Assembly: GCA_948438565.1 (NCBI GenBank)
Contig: CAOJLW010000046.1
Span: forward strand, 1-11,618
DNA from: an uncultured Lachnospiraceae bacterium
Lineage (GTDB): Bacteria; Bacillota; Clostridia; Lachnospirales; Lachnospiraceae
Reading direction: 5' to 3'
Length of the DNA stretch: 11,618 bases
The notes under the pieces are model-generated. The model ran no database searches. It was given only the letters and a program-made list of their open reading frames with translations, and had not been told where the DNA came from. This document shows positions 1 through 7,370 of the stretch, one piece after another. The first letter of the stretch is position 1, and each line of letters starts with the position of its first letter. Both the position numbers and the translations under genes were made by a program.

Positions 1-783
1 GGGATTCAGGTATGTCCGCAAAAATCGGTTCTGATTTCTTGTTTTCACGATGAAAGCTATCTCTATTTAAAGAGCTTTCAGAAGGTGTTTCGCCAGTTAA
101 ACGGGATTATTTTTTTGTCCAAGCCCGAGCAGGAGCTGGCCAGACGCGTCTTTGATCTGTCCCATGTGCGGGAGGGTCTTTTGGGCGCTGGGGTGGATTC
201 ACAGTATCCGGGCCATGCCAGGGAGTTTCTGCAAAAATATCAGATCCAAGAACCCTTTATCCTGTATGCCGGGCGTAAAGATACCGGGAAAAATGTCCAT
301 ACGCTTGTGCGGTATTTTGCAGAATATAAAAAACGGAATCCGGGTTCTTTAAAATTATTGTTGATTGGCGGCGGGAAGATCGATCTTCCTGCCGGGGGCG
401 ATATTGTCGATATGGGATTTTTGCCGATACAAGATAAGTTTCATGCCTATGCGACCGCAAAGCTTTTGTGCCAGCCGTCCAAAAATGAAAGCTTTTCTCT
501 GGTTATCATGGAAAGCTGGCTATGTAAAAGGCCTGTGCTGGTACACGAGGACTGTCTGGTCACCAAAAATTTTGCGCTGGAATCCAAGGGCGGTTTATAT
601 TTTAAAGATTATTATGATTTTGAAGGATGCGTGAATTATTTTCTTGAAAATACGCAAATCGCGGATTGTATGGGAGAAAACGGACAACATTACGTAACGG
701 CCAATTTTATCTGGCCGGTGATCGTTTCAAAATATACGGAGTTTTTTAAACAATGTATCGAAGGGCGGGCAGATGAGATATGA
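1..783 (+). CDS. GT4-family glycosyltransferase, 5'-truncated by window edge
   Basis: Retaining GT-B glycosyltransferase that probably adds a sugar from an NDP-sugar to a growing cytoplasmic glycan. The frame is open from base 1, so the true start lies upstream. Translation before the first in-frame GTG (base 85) reads ISCFHDESYLYLKSF, which aligns with the HDEMPIYLKIF segment of the next gene, so this is coding sequence and not leader. Counting from base 1, the C-terminal Rossmann half shows LYAGRKDTGK (donor-phosphate loop), then PSKNES and the GT4 EX7E motif at E163/E171. About 260 residues are visible; the family is usually 370-400, so the acceptor-binding N-terminal third is missing. Its stop overlaps the next gene's ATG (ATGA), implying translational coupling. 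It is a clear paralogue of that neighbour. Family is secure; donor and acceptor sugars cannot be read from the sequence. Confidence 0.9.
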   Translation, partial: GIQVCPQKSVLISCFHDESYLYLKSFQKVFRQLNGIIFLSKPEQELARRVFDLSHVREGLLGAGVDSQYPGHAREFLQKYQIQEPFILYAGRKDTGKNVHTLVRYFAEYKKRNPGSLKLLLIGGGKIDLPAGGDIVDMGFLPIQDKFHAYATAKLLCQPSKNESFSLVIMESWLCKRPVLVHEDCLVTKNFALESKGGLYFKDYYDFEGCVNYFLENTQIADCMGENGQHYVTANFIWPVIVSKYTEFFKQCIEGRADEI

Positions 784-1949
784 AAAAAATTGCTTTTGTA
801 GTCCAACGGTATGGGTTGGAGGTAAATGGCGGAGCGGAATTGGAATGCAGGCAGCTGGCCGAGCATATGAAAGACAGATATCATATAGAAGTGATTACGA
901 CAAAGGCGATTGACTATGTGACCTGGAAGGATGAGTATTTACAGGACGAAGAAATGCTAAACGGGGTGACGGTCAAGCGGTTTTCCGTAGCAGAGCCGAG
1001 GGACAACGCGGCCTTTAACCGTCTGTCGGAGACCGTGCTGATGGGGCGTTCGAGCAAGCAGGAGGAAGAGCTTTGGATGCAAAAGCAGGGCCCGCGCTCG
1101 ACGGCGCTGATAGCGTATTTAAAAAATCATAAGGATGATTACGATGCGTTTGTATTTTTTACGTATTTGTACTATACGACATATTTTGGCCTGCGCGAGG
1201 TAGCCGATAAAGCCATTCTGGTGCCGACTGCGCACGATGAGATGCCGATCTATTTAAAGATTTTTCAGGATATGTTTCGGCTGCCAAGGGGCATTTTTTA
1301 TCAGACCAAAGAGGAAATGGCGTTTGTGGAACGGAAGTTTTCGGTAGCTTCGATTCCGAATAACGACGGCTTTGGCGGCGTGGGCGTGGAAACGCCGGAT
1401 GTGGTTTCGGCAGAAGCGTTTCGGCAAACATACGGATTACAGGATTTTATTTTGTATATCGGAAGGATTGACGAGCATAAAGGATGCAAAAATCTGTTTG
1501 CGTACTTTACGGAATATAAAAAACGGCATCCAGGCGATCTCAAGTTGGTTTTGATGGGCAAGGAAGTGATAAACGTGCCGGATTCCGAGGATATCGTAAG
1601 TCTGGGGTTTGTGACGGATGAGGATAAATTTAACGGACTGGCTGCGTGCCGGTTTTTAATTTTACCTTCCCAGTTTGAAAGCCTTTCCATGGTTGTCTTG
1701 GAGGCCATGCAGATGAGAAAACCGGTATTGGTCAACGGGAAGTGCGATGTCTTGAGAGGACATTGCGTAAGGAGCAACGGCGGCTTGTATTATCGGGATT
1801 ACTATGAATTTGAAGGATGTATGGAGTATTTGTTTTCACATCCAAAGGTCTGTCAGCAAATGGGAGAAAACGGACGGCGTTACGTACAGGAGAATTATCA
1901 GTGGGATGTGATCGTCGGACGGCTGTCGGATCTTGTGGAGAAAATATAG
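780..1949 (+). CDS. GT4-family glycosyltransferase
   Basis: Complete 389-residue GT-B glycosyltransferase, the usual length for the family. The N-terminal domain opens with IAFVVQRYGLEVNGGAE, where GGAE at residues 17-20 is the glycine-rich acceptor-side loop typical of GT4 enzymes, followed by DYVTWKDEY. The C-terminal domain has LYIGRIDEHKG (G228, R229, K234), which binds the donor diphosphate, and the EX7E motif at E300/E308 in PSQFESLSMVVLEAM. No signal peptide or membrane helix is seen, so it should act at the cytoplasmic face. The ATG overlaps the previous stop by 4 bases, fixing the start. It resembles its upstream neighbour along the whole shared region and is probably a tandem duplicate. 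It ends 184 bases before the next gene and may close its transcription unit or read through into the next. Sugar specificity is unknown. Confidence 0.92.
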   Translation: MKKIAFVVQRYGLEVNGGAELECRQLAEHMKDRYHIEVITTKAIDYVTWKDEYLQDEEMLNGVTVKRFSVAEPRDNAAFNRLSETVLMGRSSKQEEELWMQKQGPRSTALIAYLKNHKDDYDAFVFFTYLYYTTYFGLREVADKAILVPTAHDEMPIYLKIFQDMFRLPRGIFYQTKEEMAFVERKFSVASIPNNDGFGGVGVETPDVVSAEAFRQTYGLQDFILYIGRIDEHKGCKNLFAYFTEYKKRHPGDLKLVLMGKEVINVPDSEDIVSLGFVTDEDKFNGLAACRFLILPSQFESLSMVVLEAMQMRKPVLVNGKCDVLRGHCVRSNGGLYYRDYYEFEGCMEYLFSHPKVCQQMGENGRRYVQENYQWDVIVGRLSDLVEKI

Positions 1950-1957
1950 TGGATAAC

Positions 1958-1986
1958 TTGCAATTCTATAAAATCAATGCTATTAT
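1958..1986 (+). promoter_or_regulatory. Candidate sigma-A promoter
   Basis: TTGCAA (1958-1963), a 17-base spacer, then TATTAT (1981-1986). The boxes match the TTGACA/TATAAT consensus at 4/6 and 5/6. It lies in the only long gap before the sugar-modification genes. A second TATAAT occurs at 2006-2011 but has only a poor -35 match. If used, this promoter gives the downstream block its own transcript with a leader of about 140 bases. Pattern evidence only. Confidence 0.4.
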
Positions 1987-2118
1987 CTGATAGAGTTTAT
2001 TGGTATATAATGGATATGTTTGGGCTGCTATGTATGCCCCGAATGGCCGTATACGGATTTGCGCTTGTCTGTAAAAGCGGGTATAAGGGGGATTTTGGGG
2101 GTACATAATAAGAAAAAC

Positions 2119-2123
2119 GGAGG
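2119..2123 (+). promoter_or_regulatory. Ribosome binding site fixing the oxidoreductase start
   Basis: GGAGG sits 10 bases before the ATG at 2134. It supports that ATG over an in-frame TTG at 2020, whose 38-residue extension looks unlike any dinucleotide-binding N-terminus. Confidence 0.8.
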
Positions 2124-2133
2124 AAATTTGGTC

Positions 2134-3114
2134 ATGAATATTGCGTTAATTGGATATGGTTATTGGGGTCCCAATATTGCCAGGAATTTAAACAGGTCAA
2201 AAAAAGCTAATCTATATGCGATTTGTGATATGGATGAGGCAAATCTGAATAAGGCGCGTAAGCTGTACGGCGACAGCGTCAAATATGTGAAAGATTATCA
2301 TGAGCTGGTGGACGAGGTGGATGCATTTGCCATTGCCCTGCGTCAGAATGTCAGTTATCCGATGGCCGTAGAGCTTTTGGCGAAAAAGAAGCATCTGTTT
2401 ATGGAAAAACCTCTGGCCACATCGACAGAGCAGGTAGATGAGCTGGGGCGGTTAAGCGAGCAATACGGCGTTACGCTTCATGTCGATCATATTATGGTGT
2501 TCCATCCGATTATTCGGTATATTAAGCAGATGATTGCGTCCGGGGAGCTGGGCGATTTGCTTTATTTTGATATTTCCAGAATGAACTTAGGCCCGCATAT
2601 TAAAAATGATATCAATGCAATGTGGGATTTGGCGGTGCACGATTTGGCGGTGTTGGATTATCTGTGCGACGGCATGGAAGCAAAGCGTGTGAATGCTGCC
2701 GGATTGGCGCATTACGGCAGCAGTGAAGAGCTGACGTATTTGACCGTAGAGTACGATCATGTAATTGCGTCCGTCCGTTCCAGTTGGATTTCTCCGATCA
2801 AGGAGCGCAGGATGATTATTGCCGGAACCAAGAAAATGGCTATTTTTGACGATATGCAGTTAGATGAGAAATTGACGATTTGCGATAAGGGTATTGATAT
2901 TTCCGATGATTTTGAAGAATATGGCAAATACGAAACCAGGGTACGGCTCGGAGATCTGTATATGCCGCATATCGAAACCGAGGATATCCTCTTAAACAGC
3001 ATCGAGCATTTTGTCGATTGTATCCGGGAAGGAAAAGAAAGCATCTCCGGTTACAAGCAGGCGCGCCGGGTTATTTCTATTTTGGAACAGGCCGATCGGT
3101 GTATCAAAGGCTAA
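2134..3114 (+). CDS. Gfo/Idh/MocA-family sugar oxidoreductase (WlbA/WbpB/GnnA-like)
   Basis: Predicted NAD(P)-dependent sugar dehydrogenase, 326 residues. The protein begins MNIALIGYGYWG, giving the GxGxxG cofactor loop at residues 7-12. EKP at 91-93 is the family signature whose lysine contacts the C3/C4 region of the substrate. WDLAVHDLAVLDYL carries D165 and H169, the conserved D-x3-H catalytic pair. In WlbA, WbpB and GnnA such enzymes oxidise C3 of a UDP-GlcNAc derivative to a ketone, which a DegT aminotransferase then aminates. The gene immediately downstream, 13 bases away, is a DegT aminotransferase and a second one lies further along, so the same role is likely here. Whether the product is a 3-keto sugar is inference from family and context. 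The start is set by GGAGG and by the Rossmann motif directly following the ATG. Confidence 0.9.
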   Translation: MNIALIGYGYWGPNIARNLNRSKKANLYAICDMDEANLNKARKLYGDSVKYVKDYHELVDEVDAFAIALRQNVSYPMAVELLAKKKHLFMEKPLATSTEQVDELGRLSEQYGVTLHVDHIMVFHPIIRYIKQMIASGELGDLLYFDISRMNLGPHIKNDINAMWDLAVHDLAVLDYLCDGMEAKRVNAAGLAHYGSSEELTYLTVEYDHVIASVRSSWISPIKERRMIIAGTKKMAIFDDMQLDEKLTICDKGIDISDDFEEYGKYETRVRLGDLYMPHIETEDILLNSIEHFVDCIREGKESISGYKQARRVISILEQADRCIKG

Positions 3115-3120
3115 GGGGAG
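3113..3120 (+). promoter_or_regulatory. Ribosome binding site choosing between two ATGs
   Basis: AAGGGGAG overlaps the stop of the preceding gene. It is 7 bases from the ATG at 3128 but only 1 base from the ATG at 3122, so 3128 is preferred; the proteins would differ by two residues. Confidence 0.7.
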
Positions 3121-3127
3121 TATGACG

Positions 3128-4351
3128 ATGGAGAAAATACCTGTTACGATACCGTATTTTGATGAAAAAGAAGCAGAAAATGTAAAAAAAGTTCTCGAAT
3201 CCGGCTGGGTGGCGCAAGGGCCTGTGGTTGCCAGCTTTGAAAAAGCCATTTCCGCCCATGAACAGATTGGATACGGCGTGGCGGCAACCTCCTGTACGAC
3301 GGCGTTGCATTTGGCGATGGCCGCCAGCGGGATGACGGCAGGCATGGACGCGCTGGCGCCGGCTTTTACGTTTGTTGCGACGACCAATGCAATTGTACAG
3401 ACAGGCGCAACGCCCGTTTTGGTAGATATCTGTCAGGAGACGTTTAACATCGATCCCAGACAGATCGAGGCAGTGATTGACAGGGATTACCAGGAAAGGG
3501 ACGGCAGATGGTACAACCAAAAGACCGGGAACCTGTTATGGGGGATTGTTCCGGTGCATGAATTTGGTCTGTGCTGCGATATCTTAGAAGTAAACCGGAT
3601 TGCAAACCGATATCATTTGCAGGTGATTGAGGACGCTGCCTGCGCGCTGGGAGCCAAAATTGGCGATACCCATCAGGGCGGGTTTGGCAATACCTCCTGT
3701 ATCAGCTTTCATCCGCGTAAATCCATTACGACCGGGGAAGGCGGGATGGTTTTAACCGACGACGCGGCCTTGGCCAAACGGATGAAGGAGCTGCGGACGC
3801 ATGGCAGTACTGTGTCTGCGGATGCGCGTCATGCCGGGAAAGGATTTTTACTGCCGGAACACAACGAGGCCGGATACAATTACCGTATGACGGATATCCA
3901 GGCGGCTGTTGGCATGGCGCAGGTGGACAAGCTGGATGATATTATCCGTGAGAAACGCAGGCGGGCGGCCAGGTACGATCGCATGATTGCGGATACGCTG
4001 CCGGAATTTGTAACGCCGTATGTTCCGGAAGGTTATTTTCATACGTATCAGTCCTATGTCTGTTTGTTGAATTTAAACGCCCTGCATTTGGATTCGATAA
4101 AGGCAGGCGGCGAGTACCGCAATCGGCTGCTGCAAAAATTAGAGGACGTCGGCATTGCGACGCGCCAGGGCACCCATGCGATTCATTTGCTGGGATATTA
4201 TAAGAACAGATTTCAATATATTCCGGAGGATTTTCCCAATGCATATGCGTGCGACCATCTTTCGATCACGCTGCCGCTGTATGTGCAGATGAGCGACGCG
4301 GATCAGGAATACGTTGTGCAAACAATACGAAAAACGATTGATCAAGGATAA
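3128..4351 (+). CDS. DegT/DnrJ/EryC1/StrS-family PLP sugar aminotransferase (first copy)
   Basis: Aminotransferase of about 407 residues that should convert a keto-NDP-sugar to an amino-NDP-sugar using PLP and usually glutamate. The N-terminal IPVTIPYFDEKEAENV and ESGWVAQGPVVASFE segments are typical of the family. VIEDAACALGA holds D169, which binds the PLP ring nitrogen. SFHPRKSITTGEGGM holds K198, the Schiff-base lysine. GYNYRMTDIQAAVG follows, as in 4-amino and perosamine-type enzymes. An unusual insertion, YQERDGRWYNQKTGNLL, around residues 120-136, precedes the strand GIVPVHEFGL; most relatives have a short turn there. The gene sits between the oxidoreductase and the 4,6-dehydratase-like gene, so it could aminate C3 (GnnB/WlbC style) or C4 (PglE/LegC style); the sequence does not decide. 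Family is secure, regiochemistry unknown. Confidence 0.92.
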   Translation: MEKIPVTIPYFDEKEAENVKKVLESGWVAQGPVVASFEKAISAHEQIGYGVAATSCTTALHLAMAASGMTAGMDALAPAFTFVATTNAIVQTGATPVLVDICQETFNIDPRQIEAVIDRDYQERDGRWYNQKTGNLLWGIVPVHEFGLCCDILEVNRIANRYHLQVIEDAACALGAKIGDTHQGGFGNTSCISFHPRKSITTGEGGMVLTDDAALAKRMKELRTHGSTVSADARHAGKGFLLPEHNEAGYNYRMTDIQAAVGMAQVDKLDDIIREKRRRAARYDRMIADTLPEFVTPYVPEGYFHTYQSYVCLLNLNALHLDSIKAGGEYRNRLLQKLEDVGIATRQGTHAIHLLGYYKNRFQYIPEDFPNAYACDHLSITLPLYVQMSDADQEYVVQTIRKTIDQG

Positions 4352-4365
4352 ATAGGAGAGACGAT

Positions 4366-5328
4366 ATGGCATCTATTACAGGCAAACATATTTTAGTAAC
4401 CGGCGGGGCGGGTTTTATCGGCAGCCATTTATGCGACGCATTGTTAACCGGCGGCGCGGCCAAGGTCGTATGTGTGGACAATTTTTTCCTGGGCAAGATG
4501 GAAAATTTAACGGACGCGCTTTCCCATGATAATTTTGTGCTTTATCGTGACGATGCGCGTAATTTTGGCGTTTTACAGGCGATTTTGGAAAAAGAGGGCA
4601 TTGAGATTGTGTTTAATTTGGCGACGATTGCGTTAAATTATTCTTTTTTCAATCCGTTTGACGCTTATATGGTCAATGTCGAGATTGCCAATACGCTGCT
4701 AGAATTGTTAAAAGTAGGCGCATACAAGACGTTGATCCATACGTCGTCGTCGGAAGCTTATGGCACGGCGCAGTATTCGCCGATGGATGAAAATCATCCG
4801 ACCGATCCGACGACGCCGTATGCGGCCGGAAAAGCCGCCGCGGATTTGATGGTGCATAGCTTTTATAAGGTGCTGGGTCTGGATATTTCCATTGTGCGTC
4901 CATTTAATAACTACGGGCCAAGACAAAATGCCCAGGGTTCCTTAGCCGCCATTATTCCGGCTACGGCCAGACGCATCCAGGAAGGCGGGATGCCGATGGT
5001 AGAAGGGGACGGCGAGCAGACGAGAGATTTTATCTATGTGGCCGACACGGTTCGCGGCCTGATTTTAGCGTATGAAAAAGAGGCGTCAAGAGGAAAAGTG
5101 ATTAACCTTGGTTCAGGCAAGGATATCTCCATCAATACGCTGCTGCACGGGATTTGCGACTATATGGGTTACACAGGGGAATGGGAACACCGTCCAGCCA
5201 GGACAAGCGATGTGCGGAATCTGTGCGCGGATTCCAAACGGGCCAAGGGTCTGTTGGGTTTTGAACCGGAAATTGATTTTGATGAGGGAATTAAAAAGAC
5301 GCTGGACTGGTATATCAAAGAGAAGTAA
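4366..5328 (+). CDS. NAD-dependent nucleotide-sugar dehydratase/epimerase (LegB-like extended SDR)
   Basis: Extended short-chain dehydrogenase of 320 residues. ITGKHILVTGGAGFIGS gives the NAD-binding GGxGFIG loop at 13-19. HTSSSEAYG (126-132) and YAAGK supply the catalytic Y152 and K156. The S-S-E arrangement, rather than SSAAVYG of 4-epimerases, matches 4,6-dehydratases such as GDP-mannose dehydratase and LegB, where the acidic residue helps eliminate water from C5/C6. RPFNNYGPRQ and the RDFIYVADTV segment are also usual in this group. The likely product is a 4-keto-6-deoxy-NDP-sugar, which could feed either aminotransferase nearby. One departure is NLATIALNYSFFNPF, where most relatives have NLAA followed by a different segment. 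TAGGAGAG at 4353-4360 gives a good ribosome site for the ATG. Nucleotide and hexose specificity are not visible. A 4-epimerase role is possible but less likely. Confidence 0.85.
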   Translation: MASITGKHILVTGGAGFIGSHLCDALLTGGAAKVVCVDNFFLGKMENLTDALSHDNFVLYRDDARNFGVLQAILEKEGIEIVFNLATIALNYSFFNPFDAYMVNVEIANTLLELLKVGAYKTLIHTSSSEAYGTAQYSPMDENHPTDPTTPYAAGKAAADLMVHSFYKVLGLDISIVRPFNNYGPRQNAQGSLAAIIPATARRIQEGGMPMVEGDGEQTRDFIYVADTVRGLILAYEKEASRGKVINLGSGKDISINTLLHGICDYMGYTGEWEHRPARTSDVRNLCADSKRAKGLLGFEPEIDFDEGIKKTLDWYIKEK

Positions 5329-5369
5329 GGCGACAGATAGTTCCAGGCGAAGAAAAAGGTTTGGATGCT

Positions 5370-5375
5370 GGAGGG
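5370..5375 (+). promoter_or_regulatory. Ribosome binding site selecting ATG 5383
   Basis: GGAGGG lies 7 bases before the ATG at 5383. An upstream in-frame ATG at 5365 would place this motif inside the gene and has no good site of its own. Confidence 0.75.
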
Positions 5376-5382
5376 ATGCGGC

Positions 5383-6438
5383 ATGAAAAAAATACAGAAT
5401 ATATCGCGTGCCAGGAGATTAGTTGAGGATACGATCAAAAGCCTGGGATTAGACCTATCCGATATGACCGTGTTAACAGAAGCGGCTTCAGGGAACTTTA
5501 TCGTAACGCCGTTAATTGCCGCATTGGCGGGAGCCAGGAAGGTATATGTGGTATGCCGGGATTCCAAATATGGCTCGGTAGAAGAAATTGTGCCTTATTT
5601 ATATGCGTGTATGGAGCAGTTTGCAATTCCAAAAGAGCGGATCTGTTATGTGACGGATGCAGAACAGATAGCAGGCGAAGTCAATATTGTTACGAATTTA
5701 GGCTTTGTACGTCCGATTACAGCGGATTTGATTGAAAAATTGCCCTATGATGCAGCGATTCCTCTGATGTTTGAGTCCTGGGAGTTTCGCGCGAGCGATC
5801 TGGATCTTGCCGTCTGTAAACGGAAAGGGATACCGGTTTTAGGAACAGATGAAGGGCATCCGGCTTTACGGATATTTGGCTATGTGGGCATGATCGCTTT
5901 AAAATTGCTGTTGGAAAACCAGATCGAAGTATTGAAATCCAAAATTTTGCTGATCTCTTCCGGAGGATATTTAGAAGAGGTTCGGAAAGCTCTGCTTGGG
6001 AGCGGAGCGGAGATTTTGGTCTATAACCCCTACGAAGCGCACGCTTCTATGCGGCAATATGAGGATTTTTTGAGTAACTGCGACGCCGTGGTCGTGGCGG
6101 AGCAGCAGTATGACGGGACATTGATTGGAGAAAACGGAAGCCATATCGAAAGCGCTTGGCTGTTGTCATGTAAACCGCAAATCATACACATTGCAGGCGT
6201 GATGGATTATGATTTCCTGGAAAAAAACCGGATTTCAAAAAAACCGGAAACACGGGTCGGCTATGGCTATATGACGGTTACGACGGAATATGCCGGAATC
6301 CGGCCTGTGATTGAGCTGCATACCGCAGGATTAAAAGTCGGGGAGGCCTTGGTGAAAGGCTTAAGGAAGCACCGCGATCCGGATTTGGCGATGCAATATG
6401 CCTTAGAGCAGAGTCCGGCAATGCCGTTGGAATGTTAG
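5383..6438 (+). CDS. Uncharacterised two-domain Rossmann-like protein
   Basis: 351 residues, soluble, no signal peptide or membrane helix. I cannot name a characterised family, although proteins with this TEAASG...TPLIAALAGA pattern feel familiar as conserved hypotheticals. The N-terminal half has TVLTEAASGNFIVTPL, then ARKVYVVCRDSKYGS, then NIVTNLGFVRPI, alternating strand and helix as in a nucleotide-binding fold. The middle has PLMFESWEFRASDLDL and GTDEGHPALRIFGYVG, rich in acidic residues and a histidine that could be catalytic. The C-terminal half has KILLISSGGYLEEV followed by ILVYNP, which resembles the NAD-binding domain of 2-hydroxyacid dehydrogenases or adenosylhomocysteinase but with a degenerate glycine loop. 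It lies between a sugar dehydratase and an LpxD-like acyltransferase in the same operon, so a role in making or modifying the sugar or its acyl donor is plausible. That role is inference only. Confidence 0.85.
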   Translation: MKKIQNISRARRLVEDTIKSLGLDLSDMTVLTEAASGNFIVTPLIAALAGARKVYVVCRDSKYGSVEEIVPYLYACMEQFAIPKERICYVTDAEQIAGEVNIVTNLGFVRPITADLIEKLPYDAAIPLMFESWEFRASDLDLAVCKRKGIPVLGTDEGHPALRIFGYVGMIALKLLLENQIEVLKSKILLISSGGYLEEVRKALLGSGAEILVYNPYEAHASMRQYEDFLSNCDAVVVAEQQYDGTLIGENGSHIESAWLLSCKPQIIHIAGVMDYDFLEKNRISKKPETRVGYGYMTVTTEYAGIRPVIELHTAGLKVGEALVKGLRKHRDPDLAMQYALEQSPAMPLEC

Positions 6439-6453
6439 GAGGGAAAACGATTC

Positions 6454-7353
6454 ATGGATTTGCAATATTTAAATCAGGTTTTTATTGACACAAAGCTGGA
6501 ACGGAACGGAGAGTTTTTAACGGTTGGGTTTTTAAATATCAAAGATATGCAGGGTATGATGGTGTACATTAAGGAGGAAAAATATTTAGAAGCCCTCTAT
6601 GGCAATCCGAATGTGTCCGCCGTCATAACGACGAAAGAGTATGCAAAAGCGATTTTGGATCGTACCGGCTGCGGCGTTCTGGTAGCGGATAATCCGGAAA
6701 GATTATTTTACCTGGCGCACAACTATCTCTATAGAAATACTGAATTTTATAAAAAAGAGGACTATACGACCAGAATTGGACAAAATACGCAGATTAGTCC
6801 GAATGCAGTTATTGCGGAAAAAAATGTAACGATTGGGGACGATGTAATCATCGAACCGGGGGTTGTGATTCTGGAAGGCGTCCAAATTGGCTCCCATTGC
6901 GTGATTGGGGCGAATGCAACGATTGGCACGCGTGGCTTTCAGTATTATCGAAATGGGGACGAGGCGTTTTATATTGAGCATATTGGCGGCGTTGTGATTC
7001 AGGACTATGTGGAAATTTTGTCCGGCAGCTGTGTAGCGAGCGGGTTTATCAGTCCGACTTGCCTGTGCGAGTATGCCAAAGTGGATAATTTGGTTCATAT
7101 CGGTCATTCCGCATATGTGGATAAACGAGTTCTGATTACAGCCGGCGCGGTGATTGGCGGGAGCGTATATATTGGAAAACGTTCCTGGATTGGCATTAAT
7201 TCAGTGATTTGCGCTTCGGTGCATATTGGCGACGACGCGTTTATCTGTATGGGTGCGGTGGTCACAAAAGACGTGGCGGACGGCCAAAAGGTAGCTGGAA
7301 ATTTTGCCGTGGATCACAGGAAACAGATCGAATTTGTAAAGAGCATTTGTTGA
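6454..7353 (+). CDS. LpxD-like left-handed beta-helix acyltransferase
   Basis: 299-residue hexapeptide-repeat acyltransferase. Residues 1-105 form a globular N-terminal domain like the uridine-binding domain of LpxD. From about residue 108 the repeats begin (IGQNTQISPNAVI, VTIGDDVIIEPGVVI) and continue to VTKDV. The order GTRGFQYYRNG, IGGVVIQDYVEI, VDNLVHIGHS matches the LpxD core, with H218 at the place of the catalytic histidine in the LDN..IAHN motif. LpxD moves a 3-hydroxyacyl chain from acyl carrier protein to the amino group of a UDP-glucosamine. In a likely Gram-positive cluster with two aminotransferases, the acceptor is more likely a cluster-made amino sugar than lipid A. The acyl donor (acetyl-CoA, other acyl-CoA or acyl-ACP) is not visible. 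AGGAGGG, overlapping the previous stop, sits 10 bases before the ATG. Confidence 0.85.
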   Translation: MDLQYLNQVFIDTKLERNGEFLTVGFLNIKDMQGMMVYIKEEKYLEALYGNPNVSAVITTKEYAKAILDRTGCGVLVADNPERLFYLAHNYLYRNTEFYKKEDYTTRIGQNTQISPNAVIAEKNVTIGDDVIIEPGVVILEGVQIGSHCVIGANATIGTRGFQYYRNGDEAFYIEHIGGVVIQDYVEILSGSCVASGFISPTCLCEYAKVDNLVHIGHSAYVDKRVLITAGAVIGGSVYIGKRSWIGINSVICASVHIGDDAFICMGAVVTKDVADGQKVAGNFAVDHRKQIEFVKSIC

Positions 7354-7357
7354 TAAA

Positions 7358-7362
7358 AAGGA
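7358..7362 (+). promoter_or_regulatory. Ribosome binding site selecting ATG 7371
   Basis: AAGGA ends 8 bases before the ATG at 7371. The in-frame ATG at 7362 overlaps this motif and so is unlikely to be the main start; the proteins would differ by three residues. Confidence 0.6.
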
Positions 7363-7370
7363 TGTACCGT

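Noticed and set aside
1301..1777. Minus-strand open frame (158 codons) opposite the second GT4 gene
   Set aside because: It is antisense to clear GT4 motifs, with no recognisable product.
2020..2133. 38-codon N-terminal extension of the oxidoreductase from a TTG
   Set aside because: It lacks a good ribosome site, is not like any family member, and the Rossmann motif starts immediately after the ATG at 2134, which has GGAGG.
3011..3127. 39-codon N-terminal extension of the first aminotransferase
   Set aside because: It would overlap the preceding gene by over 100 bases in another frame, while a good ribosome site and typical DegT N-terminus support 3128.
6221..6248. Two A7 tracts, each followed by CCGGA, as a possible phase-variable slippage site
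   Set aside because: They encode lysine-rich codons in an intact frame, are short for slippage control, and nothing else suggests phase variation.
7209..7370. 54-codon N-terminal extension of the GT2 gene
   Set aside because: It overlaps the C-terminal repeats of the acyltransferase gene in another frame, and the GT2 fold begins right after ATG 7371.
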